From contig JAZBRS010000026.1 in NCBI GenBank assembly GCA_037176725.1, forward strand, positions 58,506,501 through 58,570,500: DNA of 64,000 nucleotides. Reading direction: 5' to 3'. Shown in pieces: positions 1-11,604 of this stretch; the first letter of the stretch is position 1; the number at the start of each line of letters is the position of its first letter. The notes beneath the pieces are model-generated. The model worked only from the letters and a program-made list of their open reading frames with translations, ran no database searches and was not told where the DNA came from. The position numbers and the translations under genes are program-made. Origin of the DNA: Posidonia oceanica. Taxonomy: Eukaryota; Streptophyta; Magnoliopsida; Alismatales; Posidoniaceae.

Positions 1-462
1 TAGACTAAGCAAGCATACATTAGGCATGCATAGCATCTATCGCCCCTTGGGCGTACAGTAAAGGCAAGCAATTGCCGACATCCGGCATAAGCGAGCGAGT
101 TAAGCCTAGAAAGACTGATTCTTCGAGCGTGTCGAGGGGGCTTAACACCTTCCCCACACGTAATAAGAGTCCTTGCCCTATCTCTTGGCGCGTAATGACC
201 ATATTGCCCTTATCCTAGGCACGAGTCATATTTGCATCTCATTGCATGTTTTCTCATGTTTTCCCCGATTTTCCTTGTCTCCCGATTTAATAGACACGGT
301 GGCGACTCTGATTTGTCTTATCTTTCCTTTTTTCCCTTTTTTCAGCATTTTCGAGTAGAGTTTCCCTCCTCGGGTCCTACAGCTAATAGTGAACCTAATT
401 CCGATCGGTACATGCGAGCTTTGGCATCGTGCATGGACGATCCGAATTTCGGGATTACTACA
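1..462 (+). mobile_element. 3' end of a Tat/Ogre-like LTR (LTR0)
   Basis: This is the terminal part of an LTR that begins left of the window. It holds the roughly 100-bp block shared by all LTRs of this family here (about 105-205: CCTAGAAAGAC, then a TAACACCTTCCCC core, then a GGAGTCC/CTTGCCC-like core). A TGGCGACTC motif follows near 299-308, and the terminus GGGATTACTACA ends at 462. The same order of landmarks appears at 2635-3008, 47168-50909 and 63405-63827. The Tat/Ogre assignment rests on this conserved block and the TGGCGACTC motif, not on coding sequence. The next base resumes another LTR of the same family that lacks its own 5' end, so LTR0 probably inserted into it. The 5-mer after the terminus is CGATA. 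Confidence 0.7.
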
Positions 463-3008
463 CGATAAATCCAACCTTTCCACCCAAACTGACCCAACTT
501 GACCCAAAACCAAATCCTATTCCAAAACCTATCCAACACCTACCCAAAACCATCCACTTTCCAATTCACAACTCAAACCAAGTCTTAGCCCAACCTAAGC
601 CTATTACCAGCCCAACCTACTGAGTCGCACGTTCAGGCCCCGCATGCACAGGCGACTGGACTCGGTCGCAACTCTAAGTGGCGACTAAGTTTGGCACCAC
701 ATGCACAGGCGATTGGACTATAACTCAGACCACCGCTCAAACCTCACCGCCACGGCCACTGCCGGTCACTATCTCCTGCCACACCCGTCCCCTCGCCACT
801 TACTCCTCACTCCCGGCCACGCGCTACGTGCCAAGATCCACTAACTTCCTGGCACGGTGTCACCTCCTCGCCGGCGAACAACCCGCACACACAGCACCTC
901 ACTGCCATCTCCGCCGACCTTCTGCCACCGACAACCTTCGCCTTCCTTGCCTACAACCCATTTACTTCCTCGACTACCAAGCCCTCTCACAACACTCACT
1001 GCCCCTTCCTCTGCCACATCCAACTGCTGCCAGAGCTAATTAGGTGGAGGTGAACCCATTCGAAGCCAATTGCCGACACCCATTCTAACCCCCGGCCACA
1101 CTTGCACACAATCGAGACTTCCATCCATTCTCCTCCCTCGCCGCTCAAACCAGAGCACAATTGAGCAACCCAGCAACCTTCACACCCTCTCCAGCATCCT
1201 TCCTAGCCTTTCAAACACCCATTTCGCATCCTGAACCGCCGCAGCAACCGAGCCGCCGTTCCTCCTTGCTGCCGTCGGCCAACATCTCCAAAACCCACCT
1301 CGTGGCTCCAAACTCCTCCAAATCCCATGCACACCTCCGCAAGGTCGCCATGAACGCAGCTCGATCAACCCAAGCGCTCGCCGTTGCCTCTACCGCCGCA
1401 GCAACCTCCACGCCGGCGAGCTCCAACGAGCTAGGTCGGGGGCACATCGGTGCATCCCCGCAGGTGAGCGACTCCACCATTAGCTTCCTTACATACGATG
1501 CATGCTTCCTAGCTAATTAGTTAGATTTTATCGTAGCTTAGCCGCTGTTCTTGGCCATCTTCTCCGACACTGGAGGCCTGCCAGGTTAGGCACAGCATGA
1601 AGCGACGACTGACCTGTGCCTCTATCTGTCGGATGGCTGGACTTTGGGCCGCCGCTTCGGCCGACCTAGAACTCCATTTTCTTTTCTGTTTGCATGCTTT
1701 GTATTGAGTATGTTTTCTCTTTAAGATTGCATGCTTAGATCATAATTTTGCATGGACATGCATCCCTGATTTGGTCTAAAACTCGGCTGTTTGGAAAGCC
1801 TGAGTTGCAGATCTGGCGCCGCTGACACCGGTGTCTCACCTGCAACTCTTGGCCGTTCCTCCGGCCAACCTTTGGACCATCGTATCTTGCGACCTAGGTG
1901 TCTATTTTGCATTCTGCTTGCATGCCTGCATTCCTCGTCATGCCATCTGTAGATTCATGCATTCAGATTTCCATTTCGCATCATTTAGCTAGCTTATTTT
2001 TGGCCATGAAAGTTGCTGTCTGGAAGAACTGTGCGCGCCTCTGTCGCCAACCTCCCAGGCGACAGGCTCAGACACTGCTCACACCGACGACTAGCCCCAG
2101 TTGCAGCTCTGGCCGGTGTTAAGTGCTTCGCTGATATCACCGGCGACATGCACTGCCACTGCTAAGGCCGGCGACCAGCCCCTCAATTCAGACAGTGGCC
2201 GAGCCACTCTTGTTTGCCGCTTTACGTTTTGTTCATTTCGCTAGTTTGCTTACAGATTTGTTCCCTGAGCCTGTTTATCGTCGCTTTGTCACACTTTCAC
2301 TTTAATCAGTTTTCTAGCATATTTTCAAAGCTTGCATCATTTACAAACCCATGTTGCATGTCGCTTTCCATCGCATGGTTTATCCGTTTGTTTTGTTTTC
2401 CGCCTGCATTGCATTAGGACGATGATGCTTACTACCTAGAGTTCTTACGAACCAGGGCTTGCCCATTCGGAACCCTAGCAGCGCTGTTGAGCACATAGTC
2501 TGCATGTTTACTTTCAATCATGCATCATGACATATTAAGCAAGTTTAAGCATTCATTAGGCATTCATAGCATCTCTCGCCCCCTTAGTGGTACAGTAAAG
2601 GCAATCAATTGCTGAAATCCTGCATATATGAGCGTTAAGCCTAGAAAGACCGATTCTTCAGACGTATCGGGGTGCCTAACACCTTCCCCGTGCATAACAG
2701 GAGTCCTTGCCCTTTCTCATGGCCCGCATTGACCATTATGCCCTCATCCTAGGCACGAGTCATAGCATTGCATATCATTGCATCCTTTTGCATGTTTTTC
2801 ATGCATTCCCCCAGTTTTCCTTGTCTCCCAATTTAATAGACACGGTGGCGACTCTAATTTAGCTTTATCTTTCTTTTTTTCTCTTTTTCTAGTGTTTTCG
2901 AGTAGAGATTCCTTCCTCAGATCCAACCGCTGATAGCAATCTAATTTCGGTCGGTGCACGCGAGCTTTGGCATCGTGCATGGACGCATCGATTTTCAGGG
3001 TTACTACA
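463..3008 (+). mobile_element. Tat/Ogre-like LTR lacking its 5' terminus (LTR1)
   Basis: The sequence starts inside the C/A-rich leader typical of this family, runs through a GC-rich exon-like block ending in a CAG|GTGAGC splice-donor-like site at 1463/1464, then a T-rich part, the conserved block at about 2635-2735, TGGCGACTC near 2846, and the terminus GGGTTACTACA at 3008. Dyads with 11-bp spacers occur at 664-686 and 2041-2065. Open frames of 60-121 codons in the GC-rich block match no known protein and look fortuitous. The missing first 60-100 bp fits with LTR0 having inserted near the 5' end. Confidence 0.65.
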
Positions 3009-4440
3009 ACAAGCATGTAGAACTAACATCCAGGATCACAGATATATAACAAACACATAAAATGGAACCTTGAGTTGGCCGGAGCAGTGGCTCAAAGTTC
3101 AACCGGCAGGCAGTGGGTGTTGCAGGTCAGTCGCCGCTCTCGCTAACGACTGACCTGGCAGTCCGTTCACCGAACTTCAACACTACAATTCACCACTTGG
3201 GCGAAGCTTAAAATGCTGAGGAAGGTTGGGGAAGCACGACGACATTCCCACGGACCCAACCACACCTTCGGTGTGGAAAATGGTGGCTCGAGGAGCTCCA
3301 CCCACCTCCGCCGTTTTGCGCCGCCGAAGCTCGCCGAACTCCAGCCACAGAGGCGGCCGAAGGCTCGAGGAGCCGACTGGGAAGCATCGTGGCATGGAGG
3401 AGGATGCGAGGAAGCACTCGCAGACCAAGGAGAGAGACTCGTGCCTCTTTCCCACCTCCACCGGCATCTCGCCGGAGTTGCCGTGCATCGTCGGCCATTG
3501 GGTCAGCCGAGAGCGCAAACATGCAAACAACTAATCTAGAAAGGAAAGGAAGAGGTCCGGGAAGCTCCCCGGACCCTCAAACATGCAAGGTGTTGAGGAA
3601 TTCTACCTCTGTGGCTCGTCGACGTGATGGATGGCGTTGGAGAAGGTCGCCGGAGTTGAAGAAGATGATGTCGGCGAGGCTTGGAAAGGCTCTGGATCGC
3701 TCGAAATCGCACAAGGGAAGGAAGAGGAAAGCTCTGAGGTCGCACAATTGTGCTCTGGAGTGAAGTGAGGAGTGAAGTGTGTGTGTGTGAGAGTGAGAAC
3801 GGTGGTGGGTCTTGTCGGCGGGTCGTGGTTTTGTTGGGTTGGCTTGGACAGTGGGTGCAGTGAGGCAAAGGAGAGCGGGACATGCGGAGAAGTAAGTGGG
3901 CTTGTCAGGTAAGTAAGTGGTTGGGCGAGGGAGGACGACGAAGTCGTCGATGGCAGGTGGTCGGCGAAGGCGGTGGAAAGAAATGTGAGGGGCAAGTGAC
4001 CGGCGAGGTGAGTAAGTGCGGCCAGAGAAGTTAGTGAGGTTTGTCAGCTAGTGGGTGGAGTGAAGCGACGATAGTAAGTGGGGAGGGGACAGTTGGCAGG
4101 AGGTGAGGTCGGTGGTGACCGGCAATGGTCACGTGGGAAAGGTTTGGGCGATGGTCTGAATTACAGTCGAGTCACTGCTAGCAGTGGCGCCAAACCCAGT
4201 AGCCACTAAGTGAGGCGATAAGTCTAGTCGCCTCTGCATGTGGCAACTGAGTGTGCAACTCAGTGGACTGGGCTTCTGTTGGGCTTGTGTTGGTTTAAGG
4301 CTTGGGTTAAGTTGTGAAATGGGATTGGATGGTTTTGAATTGGTTTTGGGTAGGGTTTGGAATAGGATTCACCATGCCATCTTCTGAGCAAGCTTCCAGA
4401 GATTTTTCAACTAAAAGTCTGTCAAAATGGGGTGTCTACA
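3009..4440 (-). mobile_element. Tat/Ogre-like LTR, reverse orientation, 5' part (LTR2)
   Basis: Read on the minus strand this begins TGTAGACACCCC at 4440, followed by the C/A-rich leader of the family, then dyads at 4201-4234 and a GC-rich block. It breaks off at 3009, where LTR1 begins, so the remainder should lie left of the window if LTR1 inserted into it. The minus-strand leader is clearly similar to positions 500-760 of LTR1. A dyad with 12-bp arms (11 of 12 paired) and an 11-bp spacer lies at 3123-3157. The 5-mer after the right end is GCTAT. Confidence 0.65.
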
Positions 4441-6315
4441 GCTATGCCATGCTATGAATGCTTTAATATGCTTAAATGCCATTTTAAAACCATGCTATGC
4501 TTAGTAAAAACATGCCAAACATAGATGATTAAAGCTAAAATGCTATGATATAGTGATAAACAGGCCAGGGAGGCAAAACCAAAGCTAAGCAAGTCAAGTA
4601 AATGAAAGACAAGGCGGCTAACATGGATCTATCCACTGTCTGAGCTCAGGCGTGTGTCGCGTGTCATCACGGCGACAGGACACGTCGCCAGTAGGAGCGG
4701 CGGCGGCGCAAGTCACCTGTGAGAGCAGCGGCGGCACAAGTCATCTATGAGAGCGGCGGTGGCACAAGTCGCCTGTCGGACAGGCGATAGAGCCCTCTGC
4801 CAGCTGCTTCAGACAATCAACTTCATCGTTGGCAAAAGGACATGCAAACATCGCAAAACACGAAACAAAAGACATGGAAATATAGAAGGCATATCCAGGA
4901 ACAAAACCATACAATTATTATGCAAAATGGGTGCCTGGATCGCAAGATACGGCGGCTCAAAGTCTAACTGGAGGACTGCCGAAGACAAATAGACAGTCCA
5001 AACAGCGACCTTTGGCACCCATTTTAGTCATGCAAACGATTATGAAAAAATCAAACAAGCATACACAAAGCTAGATGGCATATTATAGAACACAATCATG
5101 CAATAAAAACTGGAAAAGAAAGCTCGGATCGCCTCCTCCACCTCCGCCCCTTTTCGCCGGAAGCAAGCGCATCCGCCGACCTTGGGGAAGATCGGCAAGC
5201 CACGGGACGCCACTGCGAGGCTCTGAGAGGGCTGAGGAAGGAAGAGGGAGGTCCGAGGGATGCAGTGCGATGGTGGGGGCGTTCTTCAGCTGAGCTCAGT
5301 GGCCAACGGCCTCGCATGGCCAGCGAAGCCTTCGCCGGAGAAGGAAAGTAGAAATCGGCAAGCGAGGCTAAATAAAATGCAATTAACTAGTTAGGAAGCA
5401 AGAGAGGAGTGCCCCGAGGCTAGGGGAAGCATCGCTCACCTGCGGGGGCTCGTGGAGAGGCTCCCCGAAGTGGGTCGCCGACGGACGGCGGTGCGAGGCT
5501 TGCGGCGGCGCGGGAGGCAATGGCGATGGCGTTGCGGGACTGGGCTGCGTTCGTGTGTGTCCAGGAAACATGTAGGAAGCGTTCTGGAGGTTGGTGGTGC
5601 GGCGGTGTGGCTTGCCGCAGTTGGCTGGCGGTGGCTCGCGGAGGAACGGCAGCGGAGGTGCGACAGACGCACGGAGGGGCTGGGCGATGCGTGGAAGGCT
5701 AGTGGGTTCTCTGGGATGCTGAGGAGCGTGTGGGATGAGAGGGAGAAGGGTCGAGGTTGCTATGGAGGGTTCTCAGGAAAAATGGCCGCTGTCTGGTGTG
5801 TGTGAATGGGTTCTTGGTTTTGTTCGGCCGACGACTACACAAAAGGAGGTGGCAGGGCATGGCGTGCATGGGAGATCGTGGCAGGGCGTGGCCTGGCGAG
5901 GTGTCAGAGGCATGGGCGAGCTCTAGCAAGGAGGTGGCGTGCACGGGAGTGGCAAGCCGGCATGGGTGCAGGGTGGCCGGAAACGTCCAAAGACGACCGT
6001 GCGCGGGAGTTCAAACAGGTTCTGTGTCGCCTCTTAGCACGGCAACAACACATGTCGCCGCTATAAGTGGCGACGAACCCAGACGCCGCTGAGACAGATG
6101 ACAATGCCTTCTGCCTAGACAGGGCCTGCTGCAAGGTGTGTTGGGCTACTAGTGGACCTGGGCTTTGGTGTAAACTGGGTTTGGGTAGGCTTGGAGGGTT
6201 TTGAGTTGGTTTTGGGGTGTTGGGCTAGGTTTGGGTCAAAGGTGGGGTCCGCCGCTTCCAAGCACGCTCCTTCGGATGAAATCCGTCGACTGGGCGTCAG
6301 ATTGGGATGTTTACA
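4441..6315 (-). mobile_element. Tat/Ogre-like LTR, reverse orientation, 5' part (LTR3)
   Basis: On the minus strand the LTR starts TGTAAACATCCC at 6315, runs through a C/A-rich leader and a GC-rich block that ends in a consensus donor (CAG|GTGAGC, near 5440), and is interrupted at 4441 by LTR2. N11 dyads with TGTCGC/GCGACA arms lie at 4655-4677, 6025-6047 and 6053-6075. A 28-bp imperfect repeat (three copies) sits at about 4690-4775. The right junction abuts chromovirus integrase coding sequence, so LTR3 inserted into that element. The 5-mer at the junction is AGTAC. Confidence 0.65.
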
Positions 6316-7263
6316 AGTACGTATCGGAGATTGTTCGACTGCATGGTGTTCTTGTATCCATTGTGTCTGACAGAGACATACAATTTACCTCGAGGTTCTG
6401 AAGGACTATGCAGGAGGTTTTTGACACAGTACTTAACTTCAGCACAGCATTCCACCCTCAATCGGATGGCCAAACAGTGAGGACCATTCAGACGCTGGAG
6501 GATATGTTGAGAGCTTGTGCCCTAGATTTGCAAGGGAGTTGAGAGGACCACTTGCCGTTGGTTGAGTTTGCCTACAACAATAGCTACCACTCTAGCATCA
6601 GGATGGCGCCATACGAGGCTCTATATGGTAGGCCCTATAGATCACCGGTTTGCTGGAACGAAGTAGGAGAACGGCAGCTTCTTGGTCCTGAGATCGTGCA
6701 GCAGTATGCGGACTATGTGGACTTGATTCGTAGAAGACTTGTGACTGCACAGAGTCGGCAGAAGAGTTATGCCGATCAGAGGCAAAGACCGCTGGAATTC
6801 CTAGTGGGGGACAATGTGTTCCTAAAGGTTTCATCAACCAAAAGCGTGATGAGATTTGGCAGGCATGGGAAGTTGAGTCCCCACTATATTGGCCCGTACT
6901 AGATCACACAGAGGATTGGCGAGGTTGCCTATAGATTGGCCCTACCACCAGTGCTATTAGCAGTGCATGATGTATTCCATGCCTCTATGCTGAGGAAGTG
7001 TCTGGCTGATATGTCACAGGTGGTCCCTATTCAGCCAGAAGTGCTCCAAGAAAATCTCTCTTATGTAGAAGATGTTGTCCAGATTATTGATAAAAGAGAA
7101 TAGGTGTTGCAGAACAAGGTGATTCCGTTGGTTCTCGTGCAATGGCAGCATCATGGAGCTGAGGAGGCCACTTGGGAGTGCGAGGATGACATCCTTGCTC
7201 AGTACCCGCACCTTTTCGCCTACCATTGATTTCGGAGGCGAAATCCTTTTTAGGTGTATATGG
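6316..7263 (+). pseudogene. Ty3/gypsy chromovirus integrase and chromodomain, decayed
   Basis: One reading frame carries the C-terminal half of a gypsy integrase: the SDRD and FHPQSDGQ blocks of the catalytic core, then the LPLVEFAYNNS and PYEALYGRP signatures, the GKLSPHYIGP region, and a chromodomain-like tail with VQWQHHG and EATWE at about 7138-7180. The frame is closed by TGA at 6399 and 6540 and TAG at 6900 and 7101, before a natural-looking stop at 7227. At least two of the premature stops replace Trp codons, fitting G-to-A decay. The integrase N-terminus and all upstream pol are absent because LTR3 interrupts at 6315. The 3' LTR follows 34 bp after the stop. The element is not functional. 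Confidence 0.9.
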
Positions 7264-7679
7264 TGTAACACCCGGGAATTCATTTCCCTTATAATCGTAC
7301 AAATTAAATGAATTCTTTAACTGTGGACGGGTGTTATTGGCTTGAGTGGCTTGTCTCTGTGGTTTGATGGTGGGACCAGTTGTGGTTTGGTCCCTGGCTC
7401 TATCTCTATCTGCTCTTTCGTCCCTATCTTCTGTTTCTCTTGTTTCCCTAATTTTGGGGGGTGTGATGTGCAATTCACCCAGCATATCACTATGTGTGGG
7501 GCCGCCTGGCACTGTTGTTTTTGGTGCGTTGCTGCAGCTGGATTCGCGGTGTCTGTGTCGGTTGATGAGGGCGCAAGATCCACTTCTCCCGCTAAAGCTC
7601 GCACCCGTGTTTCTGCAGTTGTCGTGGCTGAGGCTATATATTTGCATGGCTGCTGTGCTCTTCCTCCTGCATTCCACAC

Positions 7680-7689
7680 TTCTCCTCCT

Positions 7690-7726
<37 letters not shown>

Positions 7727-8000
7727 TCTCTCCTTCCACTCATCTCTCCCACCTCTCCTTCTCTCTCGTTCCACTCACTTCTCTCCCTCCCACTCATCTC
7801 CTCCACTCCTCCTCCTCTCCCCATCTCCCTCGTTTCTCCCCCTCTCTCTCTCTCTCGCTCGTACCCTGTCCTCTCTGGGCGACAGCGTACGCTCGTCGTC
7901 TCCCTCCCCCTCCTTCCTCCTCACTCCATCTCCTCCCTCCCTTCTCCATCTCCTCCTCACTCCTTCTTCTTCCACCTTCTCCTCCTCCCCTTCCTTTCTC
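7680..8000 (+). repeat. Pyrimidine-rich tract with (CT)n microsatellite
   Basis: Nearly every base is C or T, with a pure CT run at about 7695-7725. It lies upstream of the GC-rich exon-like block of the chromovirus LTR, where CT-rich leader tracts are common in plant promoters. No coding role is supported. Confidence 0.85.
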
Positions 8001-8696
8001 CAATCCGTGTGTGCACGAGTGGTGGTTGGCGCAGCTTGGAGTTGCACCGAAGATCATCTCAGTCCGATGACCGTGGGTGATCTGAGGTGGTCGTCGATGA
8101 GCTTCTCCCCTGTGCTCGAGCGCCGGTGTAGGTGAGTCGAGTTTCAGTTGGGTTTTTGGGTTCGTTCTTCCTCCACTTGACCTAACTTGGCTCGTCGTGT
8201 GACCATGAGGTTGGGTGCAGTAACTGCAAGCTCGTGAGGTCTCTGGTCTTCTTCCCATGGTCGAGTGGACACCGGGGAAGCTTCGTGGTCGCCGGTGAAG
8301 CTTCGTGGTCGCCGGCAACCGTGGGTGTTGCCAGAGTTGGCCATGTGTGTGTGCCCTGGCCATAAGGTGCACACCTCACACTCTTCTTCTAAAATAGCTT
8401 TAAAATGATATATTTGTGTTCCTTACTATGATTTGAATGCAATGGAAGTGGTTTGGTGATTTTTGGTTGATTATGCAAGTTTTAATCGAAGATATTTGGT
8501 TTCAGTTGATAAATGCATGATATGTGGTTTTCTGATGATTTCGTGAGTTATATGCCTAGGAATGTCATGATTTTGGTATGGATGGATTCCTTATCTCCAT
8601 ACGTTCAATTCGGTATATTGCATGCTATTTCTGGTGGTTTGTGTAGGTGGAATGGGTTTTTAATCAAACTCCATGTTTTTCTGCTAACCCCTATTT

Positions 8697-8949
8697 CGGT
8701 ATGCCGAAATTCTTTGGTGTGCCGAACCTGTTCCTAGATACGCTCCAGAGCTCTTGTCTGGTCGATCAAAATCCATAGGTATGCCGATCGAGCTCTCTGT
8801 GTACGGGTCCCAGGTTCTGTCGATTGACCCATTTCGGCATACTGCGGCAGGGAGCTGTTCGGTCAACCGAACTCATTCGATCTGCCGAAGCAGAACCTGG
8901 AAGTGGACTGAGTCCCTGGTCCGGTCGACCGAACTATTTCGGTATGCCG
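8697..8949 (+). repeat. Array of paired CGG-N4-CCG dyads in the chromovirus LTR
   Basis: Four pairs of 10-bp units of the form CGG-N4-CCG (with near matches) are separated by exactly 8 bp: 8697-8706 with 8715-8724, 8759-8768 with 8777-8786, 8860-8869 with 8878-8887, and 8922-8931 with 8940-8949. The N4 and N8 sequences differ from pair to pair. A partial copy in the opposite orientation is near 8820-8846. Confidence 0.85.
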
Positions 8950-10125
8950 AACCAGTGTCTGGGACTATTCCAGGCCTGTTTTGGGTGGGCTTTAATTATG
9001 GTTTAATTATGCTTTAGCCTATGGTTATCTTGTGGCTTGACAAATGTTTTCAAAGAGAGTTTTTGAGAAATGATGGATGTGTTTTCAAAGGGTTTTGCCG
9101 AGGTTTTGTTGTGGGCCAAAACCTGGGAGTTGTGTGGCCTGGACCCGAGGATGCGACGGCGTTCCTGGTATGTCATACACTTCACCTGGGCTAAGGTCCA
9201 AGGGTCGGGGTGTCGTCTGTACCTAGAGGTATCGTGGCAGCAGACACGGGAGGTATGATACTCCTGCGTAGCTGAGCATGATACCCTAGTCGCTACGGGC
9301 ACCGAGACTTGCCTTGAGGTGTTGAGGATCACGTGAGTGGTTCGAAGCACAATGTTTGTGGGCGCCAATGTGGCGTGCCCTGTGGTTCTGTCCTGAGTAA
9401 GGACAGCTCGCCCAGGTGGGGTGAGTAGCTTTCCCAGGTGGGGATTGCTTTTGAGGCTCCTTCTGGTGGGAGGACGTCGAGACTGGCACGCTCCTCTACA
9501 GGACGAGTGTCCGTGGCAGTGCAATGTGTTCGGGGTTGAGTCCCTGGCTACTGCTTGAGGCCAGAGTTGGTTGCTTGGCGTCAAGCAACACGACTCATTG
9601 TGGTTCTTATGCCCGTGGGGCTTGCAGGATTGATATTTCTGGCCGTATTGGGCCTAAAGCTTTTCCCACTTGTGCGATATAATGGCTTTGCTGAGTTTTG
9701 GCCGGTGGGCCCGAGCGTTGATAGATGAGATTCTATATATGTGATGTTTTCCCTGTTTTGGCTTATGGGCTTGGGAAAGATGTTTTTATAAAATGAAATG
9801 ATGATATTGGTTTGGACTTAGTGGTTTGACCGGTTTATTTCCATATTGAGGTTTTATTCCGATTTTGACGTGGTTTTTCATGAGGTGTGTGCTGGATGAT
9901 AATTTCTGGTCACTCACGTGTTTTCCTTGTGGTTTTAGTTGCAGGTGCAGATGGTTAGCTGTTTCTAGTTCATAGTGCACATAGTCGGAGTCACGTAGCC
10001 GTCCACTGCAGGTTCCTGGCAGATGTTATTGTATTAGCCTGTAAACGATTGTAAATGTAACAGTTGGTTTATGTTTTAATTTATTTGGGCTAATGGAATT
10101 GTTGGTAGCGACTTGGGTCGTTACA

Positions 10126-11604
10126 CAACCGCACATCGACGCAGGTAAGTCTCCATCCATGTAGCTTAATTATCTTCCTATCTAGCTCAGTAACATTTCC
10201 TCATCGCATTTTACTCGTGTTTTGCCGCCTTTCTCTTGTTTTTCTCTGGTGATGGGTTCGACACCCGTGTGAGGCCAATGCCATTGAGCACGTGGTGAAG
10301 GCCGTCCTGGCGTGCGCTCCTCTTCCTCGTATCCTCCTTGTGTCGCTCCAATGGAGACAGAGCCTATAGCTCGGGGCCCAACCCATGGTCGTCGAGCATG
10401 CGGCGAGCTCCGGCGAACATGGTGAGGATGGAGGAGGAGCACTGACATTTTCAGTTTCTCACTTTGCATTGCATCCATTCCATCCTCTCAACCTCCCTCT
10501 TCCTCCACAGTAAGCCACGACCGCATTCCGTGGGTTCCCGGTCCTTCTCATGGCTGTCGAACCCATCCATTTCCGGCGACGTGCAATGGAGGTGAGGGGA
10601 GAGATCCGAGCAGCCATACTTAGTTTTCTCTATTTAGTTTTGTTCTCTTATGTGCCTTCAAGCTTTCCCAATCATCACTTGCATGTTTCATTGCTTTACA
10701 TCATCGGAATCGGGCGATGAAGCTCACTATCTAAGCTATGCCTGGTCTGCTGGATCCTTCGGCTGGTAACCACCGCGGGTTACAAGTGCGGCCTGCCAGA
10801 TCCAGAATAGGCCCAAGCAGAGCATGTTTTGTTTGGATTTTCCCTGGGTTTTTCCATTAGATCTTGTTCGTGCACATTCAGATCTTACTCCTCTACATGT
10901 TTTTTATCTGCATCGCATGATTTCTCCAACGTTTTGATTCCCGCTTGTATCCCTTAGGGCGGTGATGCTTACTGTCTGGAGTTTTATGAACTGAGGCGCG
11001 ATGATCCAGTGGACATCCCTAGTGGATAGTTCTAGCACGAGTGCCCAATTCAAGACACTGGTAGTGCTGTTGAGCGTTTATATTGCATATTTTATCGCAT
11101 CCAAATCTGTTTTCTCCACATGTTTTCTACATGCATCATGACATTTAGGCATACGTAAAAGCATTCATCATATTTGCAATGCATGGCATTTATCATCCTT
11201 GGGCGTACATTAATTGGCATTCAATTGCCGACATTAGCCACACGTGCGAGAGAATAAGCCTAGAAAGACAGACTCGTCGGGCGCATGGAGGTGCCGAACC
11301 CCTTCCCCATGCGTAACAGGAGTCCTTACCCTTTCTTTGGGCCGTAATGACCATTGTGCCTGCATTGGCATGGATCATCATCCTTTTCAAATATTGCATG
11401 CATACCATGTTTTGCCTTCGATTTTCCTCATCTTTCCGATAAATAGACTAGGTGGCAACTCCATTTGTCTTATCATTTGCTTTTTCGCATTTCGGTGTTT
11501 TTGAATCGAGTTCTCCTCGGATTCACCACTCAGCCATGACCTTATCGGCGTACGTGTTGACTCCTTCTGGTCCCATGTACAGGATCGTCGCCAGCATGGT
11601 CACA
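10126..11604 (+). mobile_element. 3' part of a Tat/Ogre-like LTR (LTR4)
   Basis: After the chromovirus LTR the sequence resumes in mid-LTR of the Tat-like family: a donor-like GCAG|GTAAGT at 10144, a GATGCTTACTG block near 10964, the conserved block at 11258-11350 and the GGTGGCAACTCC landmark near 11450. The end CATGGTCACA at 11604 resembles the terminus CATGGTTACA of the solo LTR at 44554-46890. The chromovirus therefore inserted into this LTR, whose 5' part lies left of the window. Copia coding sequence follows directly, so LTR4 itself inserted into the copia element. The 5-mer after it is GGTTC. Confidence 0.65.

Larger units (their letters stand above)
7264..10125 (+). mobile_element. 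3' LTR of the chromovirus (2.86 kb)
   Basis: The LTR starts TGTAACACCC directly after the pol remnant and ends GGTCGTTACA at 10125, giving imperfect inverted termini. It is homologous over much of its length to the solo LTR at 40666-53157: compare 8089-8260 with 50915-51060, and 9903-10010 with 52925-53035. It contains a long pyrimidine-rich tract (7680-8000) with a (CT)n core, a donor-like GTAG|GTGAGT at 8131, and four paired CGG-N4-CCG dyads (8697-8949). Two overlapping open frames of about 240 codons across the pyrimidine tract are low-complexity artefacts. The 5' LTR is outside the window. The 5-mer after the LTR is CAACC. Confidence 0.85.

Noticed and set aside
298..308. TGGCGACTC near LTR ends as a primer-binding site marking the end of the LTR
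   Set aside because: The target-site duplications of elements B and E, and the terminal inverted ends, lie about 160-180 bp further on, so this motif is inside the LTR as delimited here; its role is unresolved.
7342..8080. Two overlapping plus-strand frames of about 240 codons as genes
   Set aside because: They lie across a CT-rich low-complexity tract in a chromovirus LTR, are Ser/Leu/Pro-rich in both frames and match nothing.
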